Part shown: positions 1-8,478 of the stretch, piece after piece
Layout: each line of letters begins with the position of its first letter
How positions within the stretch are numbered: the first letter of the stretch is position 1
Made by a program: the position numbers and the translations under genes
The notes under the pieces: model-generated
Database searches by the model: none
What the model was told of the DNA's origin: nothing
The model's input: only the letters and a program-made list of their open reading frames with translations
From: Nocardioides daeguensis
GTDB lineage: Bacteria > Actinomycetota > Actinomycetes > Propionibacteriales > Nocardioidaceae
DNA length: 64,000 bases
Assembly (NCBI RefSeq): GCF_019192965.1
Contig: NZ_JAHTKU010000025.1
Span: 97,303-161,302 of the forward strand
Direction: 5' to 3'

Positions 1-688
1 GGGCTGGGTGATCGACCGGCTGCGGATCCCACCCGAGCGGGTGCACGTCGCGCGGCCGGGCGTCGAGCCCGGCCCGGTCGTGACCGGCTCGGCGCGTGGC
101 GCGAACCTGCTCTGCGTGGGGCCGCTGACCCCCGCCAAGGGGTACGACGACCTGCTCGGTGCCCTCGCCGACCTCGCCGACCTCGACTGGCACTGCCGGT
201 GTGCCGGGGCGCTCGACCTGCTGCCGTCGTACACCGATGACTTCCGCGCGCGGGTCCGGGAGCTCGGCCTGGACGGCCGGATCGAGCTCCTCGGCCCGCT
301 CCCGCCGGCCGCGCTGGAGGAGCTCCGCTCGGCGAGCGACCTGGTGGTGGCGCCGTCGCGGCGCGAGTCCTACGGCATGGCGCTCGCCGAGGGCCTGGCC
401 CGTGGGCTGCCCGCGATCGTGACCGACGTGGGCGGTCACGCCGAGGCGCTGGGCGCGGGCGGCGACGGGGTGGTGCCCGGCGCCCTCGTCCCGGCCGGCG
501 CCCCGGCCGCGCTCGCGGAGGTGCTGCGCGGCTGGCTGGGCGACCCCGGCCTGCGGGACCGGTGGCGGGACGCCGCCGCACAGCGCCGGCGCAGCCTCGG
601 GACGTGGGAGGCAACCGCCGCCGAGGTGAGCCGGGTGCTGAACCTGGTCGCGCCGGACGTCGTACGCACGGGCGAGACGAGGAGGTAG
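1..688 (+). CDS. Glycosyltransferase family 4, C-terminal part
   Basis: The gene runs in from before the window: the frame is open to base 2 and the first GTG (8) lies inside conserved sequence. The 226 visible residues form the nucleotide-sugar-binding half of a GT-B retaining glycosyltransferase. Seen are a VARPGVEPG segment, a CVGPLTPAKGYDDLL strand-helix, and the donor-site ESYGMALAEGLARGLP motif with its conserved glutamates, followed by the C-terminal crossover helix. The enzyme is expected to move a sugar from a nucleotide or GDP donor in the cytoplasm; the acceptor is unknown. It ends 3 nt before a possible start of the next gene, so the two are probably co-transcribed with the membrane protein and the RibD-like reductase. 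Confidence 0.85.
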   Translation, partial: GWVIDRLRIPPERVHVARPGVEPGPVVTGSARGANLLCVGPLTPAKGYDDLLGALADLADLDWHCRCAGALDLLPSYTDDFRARVRELGLDGRIELLGPLPPAALEELRSASDLVVAPSRRESYGMALAEGLARGLPAIVTDVGGHAEALGAGGDGVVPGALVPAGAPAALAEVLRGWLGDPGLRDRWRDAAAQRRRSLGTWEATAAEVSRVLNLVAPDVVRTGETRR

Positions 689-720
689 CCATCGCCACGA
701 CGACCGGCAGGACGAGCACG

Positions 721-1599
721 GTGGGCAGGACCCGGACGGCGCTGGGCCCCCGGGTCCGGCTGGCCGCGGCGGCCGCGATCCTGGTCGTCCTGGCGGTGCG
801 CCTGGGCGCGGAGCCGTTCCTCGACGGTCTCGCCCACACCGACCCCCGCGCGCTCGCGATCGCGCTGGTCGTCACGGCGCTGAGCACGGCCTGCTGCGCG
901 CGGCGGTGGAGCCTGATCGCCACCGGCCTCGGCGTCGGGATCCCGTTCCGCGACGCCTACCGCACCTGCTACCGCGCCCAGCTCCTCAACGCCACCCTGC
1001 CCGGCGGGGTGCTCGGCGACGTGCACCGCGGGTTCCGGCACGGACAGGACGCCGGCGCGGTGGGCCGCGGCCTGCTCTCGGTGGTCGGGGACCGGGCGAG
1101 CGGGCAGGTGGTCCAGGTGGCGCTCGTCGTCGCCGCCGTACCGCTGCTGCCGCCGGCGCTGCGCGGCTGGGTGCTGACCGTGCTCGCCGCGCTGGTCGTG
1201 GTCGTCGTCGTGACCGGGTTCGTGCTCGCTGCGCTCCGGAGCGAGGCGGCCGCGGCGGTCGCCGGAGTGTGGCCGGAGGTGCTGGTGCTGTCCGCGCTGG
1301 CGGCGAGCGGCCACGTGCTGGTGTTCCTCGTCGCGGCCCGCACCGCCGGCGTCACCGCGCCCACGCCCCGGCTGCTCGCGCTGGCGTTGCTGGTGCTGCT
1401 CGCCTCGGCCGTCCCGGTGAGCATCGCCGGGTGGGGGCCGCGGGAGGGCGCCGCCGCCTGGGCGTTCGGCGCGGCCGGGATCGGCGCCGCCACGGGCGTC
1501 GAGGTCGCCGTCGTCTACGGCATCATGTCGCTGGTCGCGACCCTTCCCGGCATCGTGAACGGAGGACCCGCATGGGCGAGCGGCCCTACGTCCTCCTGA
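721..1599 (+). CDS. Integral membrane protein, LPG-synthase/flippase-like TM domain
   Basis: A 292-residue protein of about seven hydrophobic helices. It carries the pattern of the lysylphosphatidylglycerol synthase transmembrane family: an arginine-rich RWSLIATGLG loop, LLNATLPGGVLGDVHRG, and GWGPREGAAAWAFGAAGIG near the C-terminus. The catalytic aminoacyl-transfer domain of true MprF is absent, so transport of a lipid or glycan is more likely than lysylation. The start is uncertain. GTG 721 has no ribosome binding site, whereas GGAGG at 681-685 sits 5 nt before an ATC codon at 691, in the same frame. It overlaps the next gene by 28 bp, so the genes are translationally linked. Confidence 0.75.
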   Translation: MGRTRTALGPRVRLAAAAAILVVLAVRLGAEPFLDGLAHTDPRALAIALVVTALSTACCARRWSLIATGLGVGIPFRDAYRTCYRAQLLNATLPGGVLGDVHRGFRHGQDAGAVGRGLLSVVGDRASGQVVQVALVVAAVPLLPPALRGWVLTVLAALVVVVVVTGFVLAALRSEAAAAVAGVWPEVLVLSALAASGHVLVFLVAARTAGVTAPTPRLLALALLVLLASAVPVSIAGWGPREGAAAWAFGAAGIGAATGVEVAVVYGIMSLVATLPGIVNGGPAWASGPTSS

Positions 1600-2261
1600 G
1601 CTGCTGCATCTCCCTCGACGGCTACCTCGACAGCGGCGGCGAGGAGCGGTTGCTGCTCTCCAACGACGCCGACTTCGACCGCGTCGACGAGGTGCGGGCG
1701 GGCTGCGACGCGATCCTGGTGGGCGCGGCGACCGTCCGCAACGACGACCCGCGGCTGCAGGTCCGCTCCGCGCAGCGGCGGGCGCGTCGGGTGGCCGAGG
1801 GGCGGCCGGCCGGCCCGCTCAAGGTCACCCTGACCTCGCGCGGCGACCTCGCGCCGGACGCCCGCTTCTTCACCGTCGGGGACGGGGAGAAGCTCGTCTA
1901 CTGCCCCGACGCGACCGTGCCCGTCCTCGAGAGCCGGGTGGGTGCCCGCGCCGAGGTGGTCGCGCTCGGCGACGAGGTGCGGATGGCCGACCTCGTGGCC
2001 GACCTGGGCGCGCGCGGCGTGCGCCGGCTGATGGTCGAGGGCGGGGGGAGGGTGCACACGCAGTTCCTGGCCGCCGGGATCGCCGACGAGCTGCAGCTCG
2101 TGGTCGCGCCCTTCTTCGTCGGCGACTCCCGGGCGCGCCGGTTCGTCGGCGACGGCGAGTTCCCCTGGCGCGCCGGCCGACGCGCCGAGCTCGTCGAGAG
2201 CCGGGCGATCGGCGACGTGGCGCTGCTGCGCTATGCGCTGTCCGACCGGTTCCAGGCCTGA
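1572..2261 (+). CDS. RibD C-terminal-type pyrimidine/pteridine reductase
   Basis: A 229-residue protein of the RibD_C/dihydrofolate-reductase-like fold. Seen are SLDGYLD near residue 14, CDAILVGAATVRNDDPRL (45-62), a central strand KVTLTSRGDL, and the NADPH-binding MVEGGGRVHTQFL around residues 154-166. Family members reduce 5-amino-6-ribosylamino-uracil phosphate or related pterins with NADPH. The deaminase half of full-length RibD is absent. The ATG at 1572 lies inside the end of the upstream membrane gene. The glycosyltransferase and lipid-type membrane protein next to it suggest a pathway making a modified or glycosylated pterin/flavin-like compound rather than housekeeping riboflavin, but that is inference. 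Confidence 0.85.
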   Translation: MGERPYVLLSCCISLDGYLDSGGEERLLLSNDADFDRVDEVRAGCDAILVGAATVRNDDPRLQVRSAQRRARRVAEGRPAGPLKVTLTSRGDLAPDARFFTVGDGEKLVYCPDATVPVLESRVGARAEVVALGDEVRMADLVADLGARGVRRLMVEGGGRVHTQFLAAGIADELQLVVAPFFVGDSRARRFVGDGEFPWRAGRRAELVESRAIGDVALLRYALSDRFQA

Positions 2262-2271
2262 TCCGCCGCTC

Positions 2272-2285
2272 CGCAAGAGCTTGCG
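2272..2285. terminator. Short hairpin after the RibD-like gene
   Basis: CGCAAG-AG-CTTGCG is a perfect 6-bp inverted repeat 10 nt after the stop at 2261. A two-base loop is tight, so it could equally be a protein-binding palindrome. No T-tract follows. Confidence 0.3.
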
Positions 2286-2408
2286 TGGCTCACATTCGTG
2301 CAGCCCCGGGGCCTGCTCCTTTGTGAGGATCCGAACCCCTTGTCGGCAGGTCCGGGGCCGCGCTTCGATGAGCGCCGATCACCCACCTTCCACCGAAAGG
2401 TTCCCTGC

Positions 2409-3230
2409 ATGTTGTCTTCCCGGATCCACAAGATCTCCGCCGGAGCCGCGTGCCTGGTCGCCGCCTTCACGGGCGCGACCGTGTCGTCCGCCGCTGGTGC
2501 CGACAGCACCACCGACGTGCCGACGTACCAGGAGTTCCGGGCCGCGACGTACGTCGACGTCGACGGCGCCTACGTCGTCAACGGCGACGAGGCGGTCAGC
2601 GGCAACGGCGAGCTGAAGAAGTTCTACGAGCGCCTGGTCGGCCCGGAGAGCACCCCGACCGAGGGCCTCGTCGTCAACACCGTCAACGGGGTCGACGACA
2701 GGTGGAGCGCCGCACAGGTCGCCAACCTGACCTACTGCGTCAGCACGAAGTTCGGCACCCGCCACGACGACATCGTCGCCGCGATGAGCGCCGGCGCCGG
2801 GCTGTGGGAGGCGGCGTCGTCGAAGATCGACTTCGTCTACGTGCCCGCCCAGGACGGCAAGTGCACGACGCGCAACAACACCGTCCTGTTCTCCGTCGAG
2901 CCGGTCGCCACCACCCAGTACATCGCCCGGGCGTTCTTCCCCAGCACCCCGAAGCGGCAGCGCAACGTCCTCGTCGACGACTCGATCTGGACCTCCGGCA
3001 CCTGGGAGCCCGGCGACATCCTCGGCCACGAGCTGGGCCACACCCTCGGCTTCCGGCACGAGCACACCCGCCCCGAGTCCGGCACCTGCTTCGAGGACAA
3101 CAACTGGCGCCCGCTGACGCCGTACGACTCCTCCTCGATCATGCACTACCCGCAGTGCAACGGCGGGTCGGCCGACCTGGCGTTCCAGGCGTCCGACGCC
3201 GAGGGGGCGCGGGCGCTGTACGGCTCGTGA
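2409..3230 (+). CDS. Secreted astacin-like (M12A) zinc metalloprotease
   Basis: A 273-residue preprotein. Residues 1-31 form a signal peptide (basic start, hydrophobic core, AAGA cleavage region), so it is exported. The catalytic zinc signature HELGHTLGFRHEHTRP covers residues 207-222; H207, H211 and H217 bind zinc and E208 is the general base. The GFRHEH continuation is typical of astacins. The Met-turn SSIMHY follows, with M245. Four cysteines probably form two disulfides. The mature part is close to a bare astacin catalytic domain with a short N-terminal extension. The ATG 2409 start is supported by the signal peptide; an AAAGG element lies 8 nt upstream. It stands alone and ends in a strong hairpin (3249-3281). 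Confidence 0.9.
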   Translation: MLSSRIHKISAGAACLVAAFTGATVSSAAGADSTTDVPTYQEFRAATYVDVDGAYVVNGDEAVSGNGELKKFYERLVGPESTPTEGLVVNTVNGVDDRWSAAQVANLTYCVSTKFGTRHDDIVAAMSAGAGLWEAASSKIDFVYVPAQDGKCTTRNNTVLFSVEPVATTQYIARAFFPSTPKRQRNVLVDDSIWTSGTWEPGDILGHELGHTLGFRHEHTRPESGTCFEDNNWRPLTPYDSSSIMHYPQCNGGSADLAFQASDAEGARALYGS

Positions 3231-3248
3231 CCTCTCCGCGGTGAACGG

Positions 3249-3281
3249 CGAGGGGCCCCGGTCGGTGATTCGGGCCCCTCG
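3249..3281 (+). terminator. Intrinsic terminator-like hairpin of the metalloprotease gene
   Basis: CGAGGGGCCC (3249-3258) and GGGCCCCTCG (3272-3281) form a perfect 10-bp GC stem with a 13-nt loop, starting 18 nt after the protease stop. No U-tract follows, as is common in actinobacteria. It separates the protease from the ychF promoter directly downstream. Confidence 0.75.
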
Positions 3282-3306
3282 TCGTACCGCCCTAGACTCA
3301 GCGTCC

Positions 3307-4380
<1,074 letters not shown>

Positions 4381-4411
4381 GTCGCCGCATCGGGCGGGTC
4401 CGTCCGGGTAC

Positions 4412-4429
4412 CGGGGTCCAACGACCCCG
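4412..4429. promoter_or_regulatory. Palindrome CGGGGTC-CAAC-GACCCCG before the hemerythrin gene
   Basis: A perfect 7-bp inverted repeat with a CAAC centre lies between ychF and the hemerythrin gene, 4 nt before the ribosome binding site AGGAGG (4434-4439). Its core GGGTC-CAAC-GACCC recurs with one centre change at 5024-5037 before the SHOCT gene. It could be an operator for a DosR/DevR-like regulator, or it could act as the ychF terminator hairpin. Confidence 0.5.
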
Positions 4430-4444
4430 AACCAGGAGGATCCC

Positions 4445-4990
4445 ATGGCAGACAAGAACGTCGTCGAGCTGCTCACCGACCAGCACCGCCACATCGAGAA
4501 GCTCTTCGACGAGGTGCACTCGACCACCGACGCCGACGAGCGGACCCGGGCCTTCGACGAGCTCCGGCGGATGCTGTCGGTCCACGAGGCTGCCGAGGAG
4601 ATCGTGACCCACCCGAGCGCCACCCGGCACGGGTACGGCGACGTGGTGGAGGCGCGGCAGGCCGAGGAGCACGAGGCGAAGAAGCTGCTCTCCTCCCTCG
4701 ACGGCATGGACACCACCTCGCCCCACTTCGCCGCCGGGCTCGCCCGGCTGCGCGAGGCGGTCCTCGCCCACGCCCGCAACGAGGAGGAGCTGGAGTTCCC
4801 GCTCCTCCTCGCCGATGCGGCGCCGGGGGAGCTGGAGAGGATGGCCGCAGCGGTCAAGGCGGTCGAGCGGGTCGCTCCCACCCATCCGCACCCCAGGGCC
4901 GGCGAGTCGGCCGTCGTGAACGCCGCCGTCGGTCCGCTGGCGGCACTCGTCGACAAGGTGCGGGACGCGGCCCGCTCCGCCATGGCCTGA
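4445..4990 (+). CDS. Hemerythrin HHE domain protein
   Basis: A 181-residue four-helix bundle protein with the spaced histidine/glutamate ligands of a non-haem di-iron HHE domain: DQHRHIEKLFDEV (helix 1), LSVHEAAEEIVTHP (helix 2), EEHEAKKLL (helix 3) and HARNEEELEFPLL (helix 4). Such proteins bind O2, NO or other redox signals in the cytoplasm. The C-terminal tail from residue ~135 is Ala/Pro-rich and probably flexible. ATG 4445 has a perfect AGGAGG 5 nt upstream. The palindrome just before the ribosome site and its twin before the next gene suggest joint control with the SHOCT protein. Confidence 0.92.
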   Translation: MADKNVVELLTDQHRHIEKLFDEVHSTTDADERTRAFDELRRMLSVHEAAEEIVTHPSATRHGYGDVVEARQAEEHEAKKLLSSLDGMDTTSPHFAAGLARLREAVLAHARNEEELEFPLLLADAAPGELERMAAAVKAVERVAPTHPHPRAGESAVVNAAVGPLAALVDKVRDAARSAMA

Positions 4991-5023
4991 CCCGCGTCCG
5001 GCCCGCCCGGGCGACGGCGGAAA

Positions 5024-5037
5024 GGGTCCAAAGACCC
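5024..5037. promoter_or_regulatory. Palindrome GGGTC-CAAA-GACCC upstream of the SHOCT gene
   Basis: A perfect 5-bp inverted repeat with centre CAAA, 88 nt before the ATG at 5126. It matches the element before the hemerythrin gene except in the last centre base. Its position fits an activator site upstream of a promoter. DosR/DevR-type boxes in actinobacteria have the same general shape (GGG..., central four bases, ...CCC), but the regulator is not in this window. Confidence 0.5.
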
Positions 5038-5125
5038 GCCGGTCCCCGGCGCAGGCCCCTTCCCTGAGGGCGCACGGGGCGCGACGATCAGGAAGGAGGA
5101 GCCGAGCCGGAGGGAGGTGACATCC

Positions 5126-5362
5126 ATGTGGTGGCATCACGATGCAGGCTGGGGAGGCTGGCTCGCCATGGCCCTGGGCATGAGCGGCTTCTGGGTGCTG
5201 ACGGCGCTGCTCGTCGTCGCCGTCCTGCGCTCGCTCGGTCCGGCGCGGCAGCACGGCGCGCAGGACCCACGAGACATCCTCGCCGAGCGGCTCGCCCGCG
5301 GCGAGATCGATCCGGAGGAGTACGACGTCCGACTCGCGGCGTTGTCGGGACGCAAGCGCTGA
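5126..5362 (+). CDS. Small membrane protein with SHOCT domain
   Basis: A 78-residue protein. Residues 1-12 are rich in W/H, about 12-34 form one transmembrane helix (MALGMSGFWVLTALLVVAVL), and the C-terminus carries a SHOCT motif, DILAERLARGEIDPEEYDVRLAAL. SHOCT segments act as short oligomerisation or membrane-proximal modules; no enzymatic role is known. ATG 5126 is chosen over GTG 5117 because AGGGAGG (5111-5117) lies 8 nt before the ATG and would overlap the GTG. The shared upstream palindrome links it with the hemerythrin gene. Confidence 0.85.
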   Translation: MWWHHDAGWGGWLAMALGMSGFWVLTALLVVAVLRSLGPARQHGAQDPRDILAERLARGEIDPEEYDVRLAALSGRKR

Positions 5363-5510
5363 CCGGCGGAGCTCGCGATCGGTCCCGTGCTGGGCGGGGC
5401 CAGGCTCGGACGGACGCCGTCCGGGAGGTCCGTCCCGGGCGGGAGTGACCTCGAGGACCGGTCCCGAGCGGGCATTGCCGCGCCGGTCGCACGGCTGGCA
5501 GGCTCGATGC

Positions 5511-5960
5511 GTGCCCGTCGTACCGCCTCCCGTGTTCGCGCTGGCCGCAGGGATCGCCCAGCACCTGCTCGCCCCTGACCGTCCGGCCGGTGGGGCCCGC
5601 AAGCTCGCGTCCGCGGGGATCGCCGTTGCGGCGCTCGGGTTGGACGCCAGTGCCGTGGCGGCCTTCCGCCGGCACCACACGACCGTGAACCCGCTCGATC
5701 CCGCTCGGGCCTCCAGCATGGTGACCGGCGGTGCCTACCGGCTCACCCGGAACCCGATGTACGTCGGCATGGCGGGCCTGCTCACCGCCCACGCCGTGCG
5801 TCGCGGCGGCTGGCTCACCCCGCTCCCGGCCGCGGCGTTCGTCGTCCTCGTCGACCGGCTGCAGATCCCCGCAGAGGAGGCCGCGATGGAGGCCAACTTC
5901 GGCGAGGCCTATGCGCGTTACCGGGCTCGGGTGTCGCGCTGGCTGCCGGTCCGGGCGTGA
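5511..5960 (+). CDS. Isoprenylcysteine carboxyl methyltransferase-family membrane protein
   Basis: A 149-residue membrane protein of the ICMT/PEMT type. It has two to three hydrophobic helices, the diagnostic YRLTRNPMYVG motif at about residues 79-89, and a C-terminal EEAAMEANFGEAYARYRARVSRWLP segment that binds SAM in this family. Bacterial members are mostly uncharacterised methyltransferases of lipid or small substrates. GTG 5511 (VPVVPPPVFALAAG) fits the family N-terminus; the frame is open further up to 5445, with no ribosome site for either choice. It stands alone, 150 bp after the SHOCT gene. Confidence 0.8.
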   Translation: MPVVPPPVFALAAGIAQHLLAPDRPAGGARKLASAGIAVAALGLDASAVAAFRRHHTTVNPLDPARASSMVTGGAYRLTRNPMYVGMAGLLTAHAVRRGGWLTPLPAAAFVVLVDRLQIPAEEAAMEANFGEAYARYRARVSRWLPVRA

Positions 5961-5987
5961 CGACCGCCGCGCACACCGTCGAGGTTC

Positions 5988-6024
5988 GCGACGTCATGTT
6001 GCTATGATTGCGACGTGATGTCGC
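5988..6024. promoter_or_regulatory. Two operator-like palindromes flanking the -10 box of the ABC operon
   Basis: GCGAC-GTCAT-GTTGC (5988-6002) and GCGAC-GTGAT-GTCGC (6010-6024) are near-identical 15-bp sites, 22 bp centre to centre. The second is a perfect GCGAC-N5-GTCGC palindrome and the first has one mismatch. A -10 box TATGAT (6003-6008) sits between them. A repressor on both sites would block the promoter. The operon's own TetR gene (7869) is the obvious candidate. Confidence 0.65.
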
Positions 6025-6042
6025 CAAAGATTGGGAGTGCCG

Positions 6043-7167
6043 GTGTTCCTCGCTCTGCGTGAGATCGCGTTCGCGCGCGGTCGCTTCGCGCTCATGGGTT
6101 CGGTGGTCGCGCTGATCGCGATCCTGATGGTCCTGCTCAGCGGCCTGTCGGTGGGACTCGTCAACGACGGCGTGTCGGGGCTGCAGCGGATGTCCGCCAC
6201 CTCCTTCGCCTTCCAGAAGGACGTCAGCAAGGACGCCGCGTTCTCGCGGAGCCTCATCGACCGGGAGGCGGTCGACGTGTGGGCTCGGCAGGACGGCGTC
6301 GAGGAGGCGGCCCCCTTCGGCAACGCGCTGGTCAACGGCAAGACCGATCATGACGTCGCCATCGACCTGGCCCTGTTCGGCATCGAGCTCGACTCCTTCC
6401 TCGCGCCCCGGGTCGCCGAGGGAGCCGGGCTGAGCGGAGCACCCGACGAGGTGGTGCTCAGCGCCACGGCGGCCGAGGAGGGGGTCAAGGTCGGCGACGT
6501 GATCACCGTGGAGCAGACCGGTGCCCAGCTGCGGGTCGTGGGCGTCCTGGCCGACCAGCACACCTTCGGCCACGTGGATGTCGGCTATCTGCCGCTGCGG
6601 ACCTGGCAGGAGATCCGCGCCGGCGTCCGCGAGGGCGACCAGGTGCCCGACCGCGTCTACCGGGAGATCACCGCCGTCGCCGTCCTCGGCGAGGACGTCG
6701 ACCTCGCGGCCGGCGACAAGGCGGCGGGGACCACCTCGATGACCACCAAGCAGTCCTACGGCGCCTCGCCCGGCTACACCGCCGAGACCTCGACGCTGCA
6801 GCTCATCCAGGTCTTCCTCTACGCCATCTCGGCCCTGGTCGTCGGAGCCTTCTTCACCGTGCTCACCATCCAGCGCCGCCCCGAGATCTCGGTGATGCGG
6901 GCGATGGGGGCCAAGACGGCCTACCTCGTCCGCGACAGCATCGTGCAGTCGCTGATCCTGCTCGCCCTGGCCGCTGCCGTGGGCGTCGGGATCGGCCTCG
7001 CGCTGGGGGCCGTGATCGGCTCCACGCCGATGCCCTTCGCGCTGGAGGCAGGACCCATCGCGGTGGCCACCGCGTTCCTGGTGGCGCTGGGCCTGGTCGG
7101 CGCGACCGTCGCCGTCGTCCGGATCGTCCGCGTCGACCCGCTCACCGCTCTGGGAGGAAACCGATGA
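6043..7167 (+). CDS. ABC transporter permease, FtsX/MacB type
   Basis: A 374-residue permease with the FtsX layout: TM1 at about residues 15-40 (FALMGSVVALIAILMVLLSGLSVGL), a large extracytoplasmic domain (~45-255), then three TM helices (~260-285, 310-345, 345-370) with the cytoplasmic loop QRRPEISVMRAMGAKTAYLVRDS that couples to the ATPase. Relatives export peptides, lipids or antibiotics rather than import. GTG 6043 is chosen because GGAG lies 5 nt upstream; TTG 6031 and GTG 6037 are alternatives. The stop overlaps the ATPase start by 4 nt. Control by the operon-encoded TetR is likely from the paired palindromes upstream. Confidence 0.88.
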   Translation: MFLALREIAFARGRFALMGSVVALIAILMVLLSGLSVGLVNDGVSGLQRMSATSFAFQKDVSKDAAFSRSLIDREAVDVWARQDGVEEAAPFGNALVNGKTDHDVAIDLALFGIELDSFLAPRVAEGAGLSGAPDEVVLSATAAEEGVKVGDVITVEQTGAQLRVVGVLADQHTFGHVDVGYLPLRTWQEIRAGVREGDQVPDRVYREITAVAVLGEDVDLAAGDKAAGTTSMTTKQSYGASPGYTAETSTLQLIQVFLYAISALVVGAFFTVLTIQRRPEISVMRAMGAKTAYLVRDSIVQSLILLALAAAVGVGIGLALGAVIGSTPMPFALEAGPIAVATAFLVALGLVGATVAVVRIVRVDPLTALGGNR

Positions 7168-7844
7168 CCGAGCCCGCCCTCGTCCTCGAGGAGGTCAGCC
7201 TCGTCCACGGTGACGGCGACGAGAGCATCACCGCCCTCGACCACGTCGACCTGGCGGTGGCGCCGGGGGAGGTCGTGGCCATCGTCGGCCCGTCGGGCGC
7301 CGGCAAGTCCAGCCTGCTCGCCGTCGCCGGCGCTCTGATCGCGCCCACCTCCGGCGCCGTCACCCTCGGCGGTACGGCGCTTGCCGGACTCAACCGCGCG
7401 CGGTTGACGGAGTTGCGCCGGACCAGGATCGGCTTCGTCTTCCAGACCAGCAACCTCATCCCGGCCCTCACCGCGATCGACCAGCTCCGGCTGCCGCTGA
7501 CCTTCGGCAAGGCCGAGGCCCCCCGCGACCCGCAGGAGCTGCTGGAGGCGGTCGGGATGGCGCACAAGGCCAAGCGGCGACCCGATCAGCTCTCCGGCGG
7601 CGAGCGGCAGCGGATCGGAATCGCCCGGGCGCTGGTCACCCGGCCGAGCGTGCTGCTGGTCGATGAGCCGACCGCGGCCCTGGACCGTCAGCGCAGCCAG
7701 GACGTCGTCGCCCTGCTGGCCCGGGAGACGCGCGCACACGGCGTCGCGACGATCATGGTCACCCACGACCACGACGTGCTGCACCACTGCGATCGGGTGC
7801 ACGAGATGATCGACGGCAAGCTGGGGGTGCCTGCCCCGCGCTGA
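7164..7844 (+). CDS. ABC transporter ATP-binding protein (LolD/MacB-like)
   Basis: A 226-residue ATPase, complete and of normal length. Walker A is GPSGAGKS (42-49), the Q-loop is in FVFQTSNLIP, the signature is LSGGERQR (143-150), Walker B is VLLVDEPTAALD (163-174), and the switch histidine is H201. It energises the FtsX-type permease encoded just upstream. ATG 7164 overlaps the permease stop (ATGA) with GGAGG at 7152-7156. The TetR gene follows 24 nt later. The substrate cannot be read from the sequence. Confidence 0.95.
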   Translation: MTEPALVLEEVSLVHGDGDESITALDHVDLAVAPGEVVAIVGPSGAGKSSLLAVAGALIAPTSGAVTLGGTALAGLNRARLTELRRTRIGFVFQTSNLIPALTAIDQLRLPLTFGKAEAPRDPQELLEAVGMAHKAKRRPDQLSGGERQRIGIARALVTRPSVLLVDEPTAALDRQRSQDVVALLARETRAHGVATIMVTHDHDVLHHCDRVHEMIDGKLGVPAPR

Positions 7845-7868
7845 GTCGCCGAGAAGGAAGGAGGCGCC

Positions 7869-8456
7869 GTGCCCCGGATCACCGCGCCCACCGTGGCCGC
7901 ACACCGCGAGCAGCAGCTCCGAGCCGTGCTCGACAGTGCGCGGGCCATCCTCGGTGAGACCCGCCAGGCGCCCACCCTGGCTGCGACCGCTCAGCGCGCG
8001 GGGCTGGCCCGGTCCAGCATCTACCGCTACTTCGCCTCGCGCGAGGAGCTGCTGGCCGCCGTGGTGGCCGACGTCTTCCCGGAGTGGGCCGGACAGGTCC
8101 GCGCGAGGGTGGAGGCGGCGACCACGCCGGGCGAGAAGGTGTGGGCCTACGTCTGCGCCAACATCGACCTGTTCTCCTCCTCCGAGCAGGACGTGGCCAG
8201 CGCGCTGAGCGAGGTGGCGGACCCGCACCTGCTCAAGGAGCCGATGGAGGCCTTCCACGCCGAGCTGCAACGACCCCTGGTCGCGGCCCTGGTCGCCCAC
8301 GGCGAGCCGCATGCCCAGCTCATGGCCGAGACCATCGAGTCGGCTCTCGTGCACGTGGCCCGTCGCCTCGGGGAGCCGGTCGAGGACCCGCTCCGCAAGG
8401 ACCAGGCGCTCGCCCTGCTCCGACGGTTGCTGGGCGGCTACCTGCAGCGCGGCTGA
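7869..8456 (+). CDS. TetR-family repressor of the ABC operon
   Basis: A 195-residue TetR protein. The helix-turn-helix covers about residues 33-62 (TLAATAQRAGLARSSIYRYFASREELLAAVV); the rest is the all-helical ligand domain. GTG 7869 follows a strong GAAGGAGG. Third gene of the permease-ATPase-regulator operon, it probably senses the exported compound and represses from the twin GCGAC-N5-GTCGC sites at 5988-6024. It lies in the repressed operon itself, giving negative autoregulation. Confidence 0.9.
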   Translation: MPRITAPTVAAHREQQLRAVLDSARAILGETRQAPTLAATAQRAGLARSSIYRYFASREELLAAVVADVFPEWAGQVRARVEAATTPGEKVWAYVCANIDLFSSSEQDVASALSEVADPHLLKEPMEAFHAELQRPLVAALVAHGEPHAQLMAETIESALVHVARRLGEPVEDPLRKDQALALLRRLLGGYLQRG

Positions 8457-8478
8457 GCCCGGGCTAGGGTTCGCACCC

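Noticed and set aside
2262..2408. A riboswitch (c-di-AMP type) before the secreted metalloprotease
   Set aside because: Such elements often precede secreted hydrolases in actinobacteria, but I could not find the conserved stems or sequence blocks in these 147 bases.
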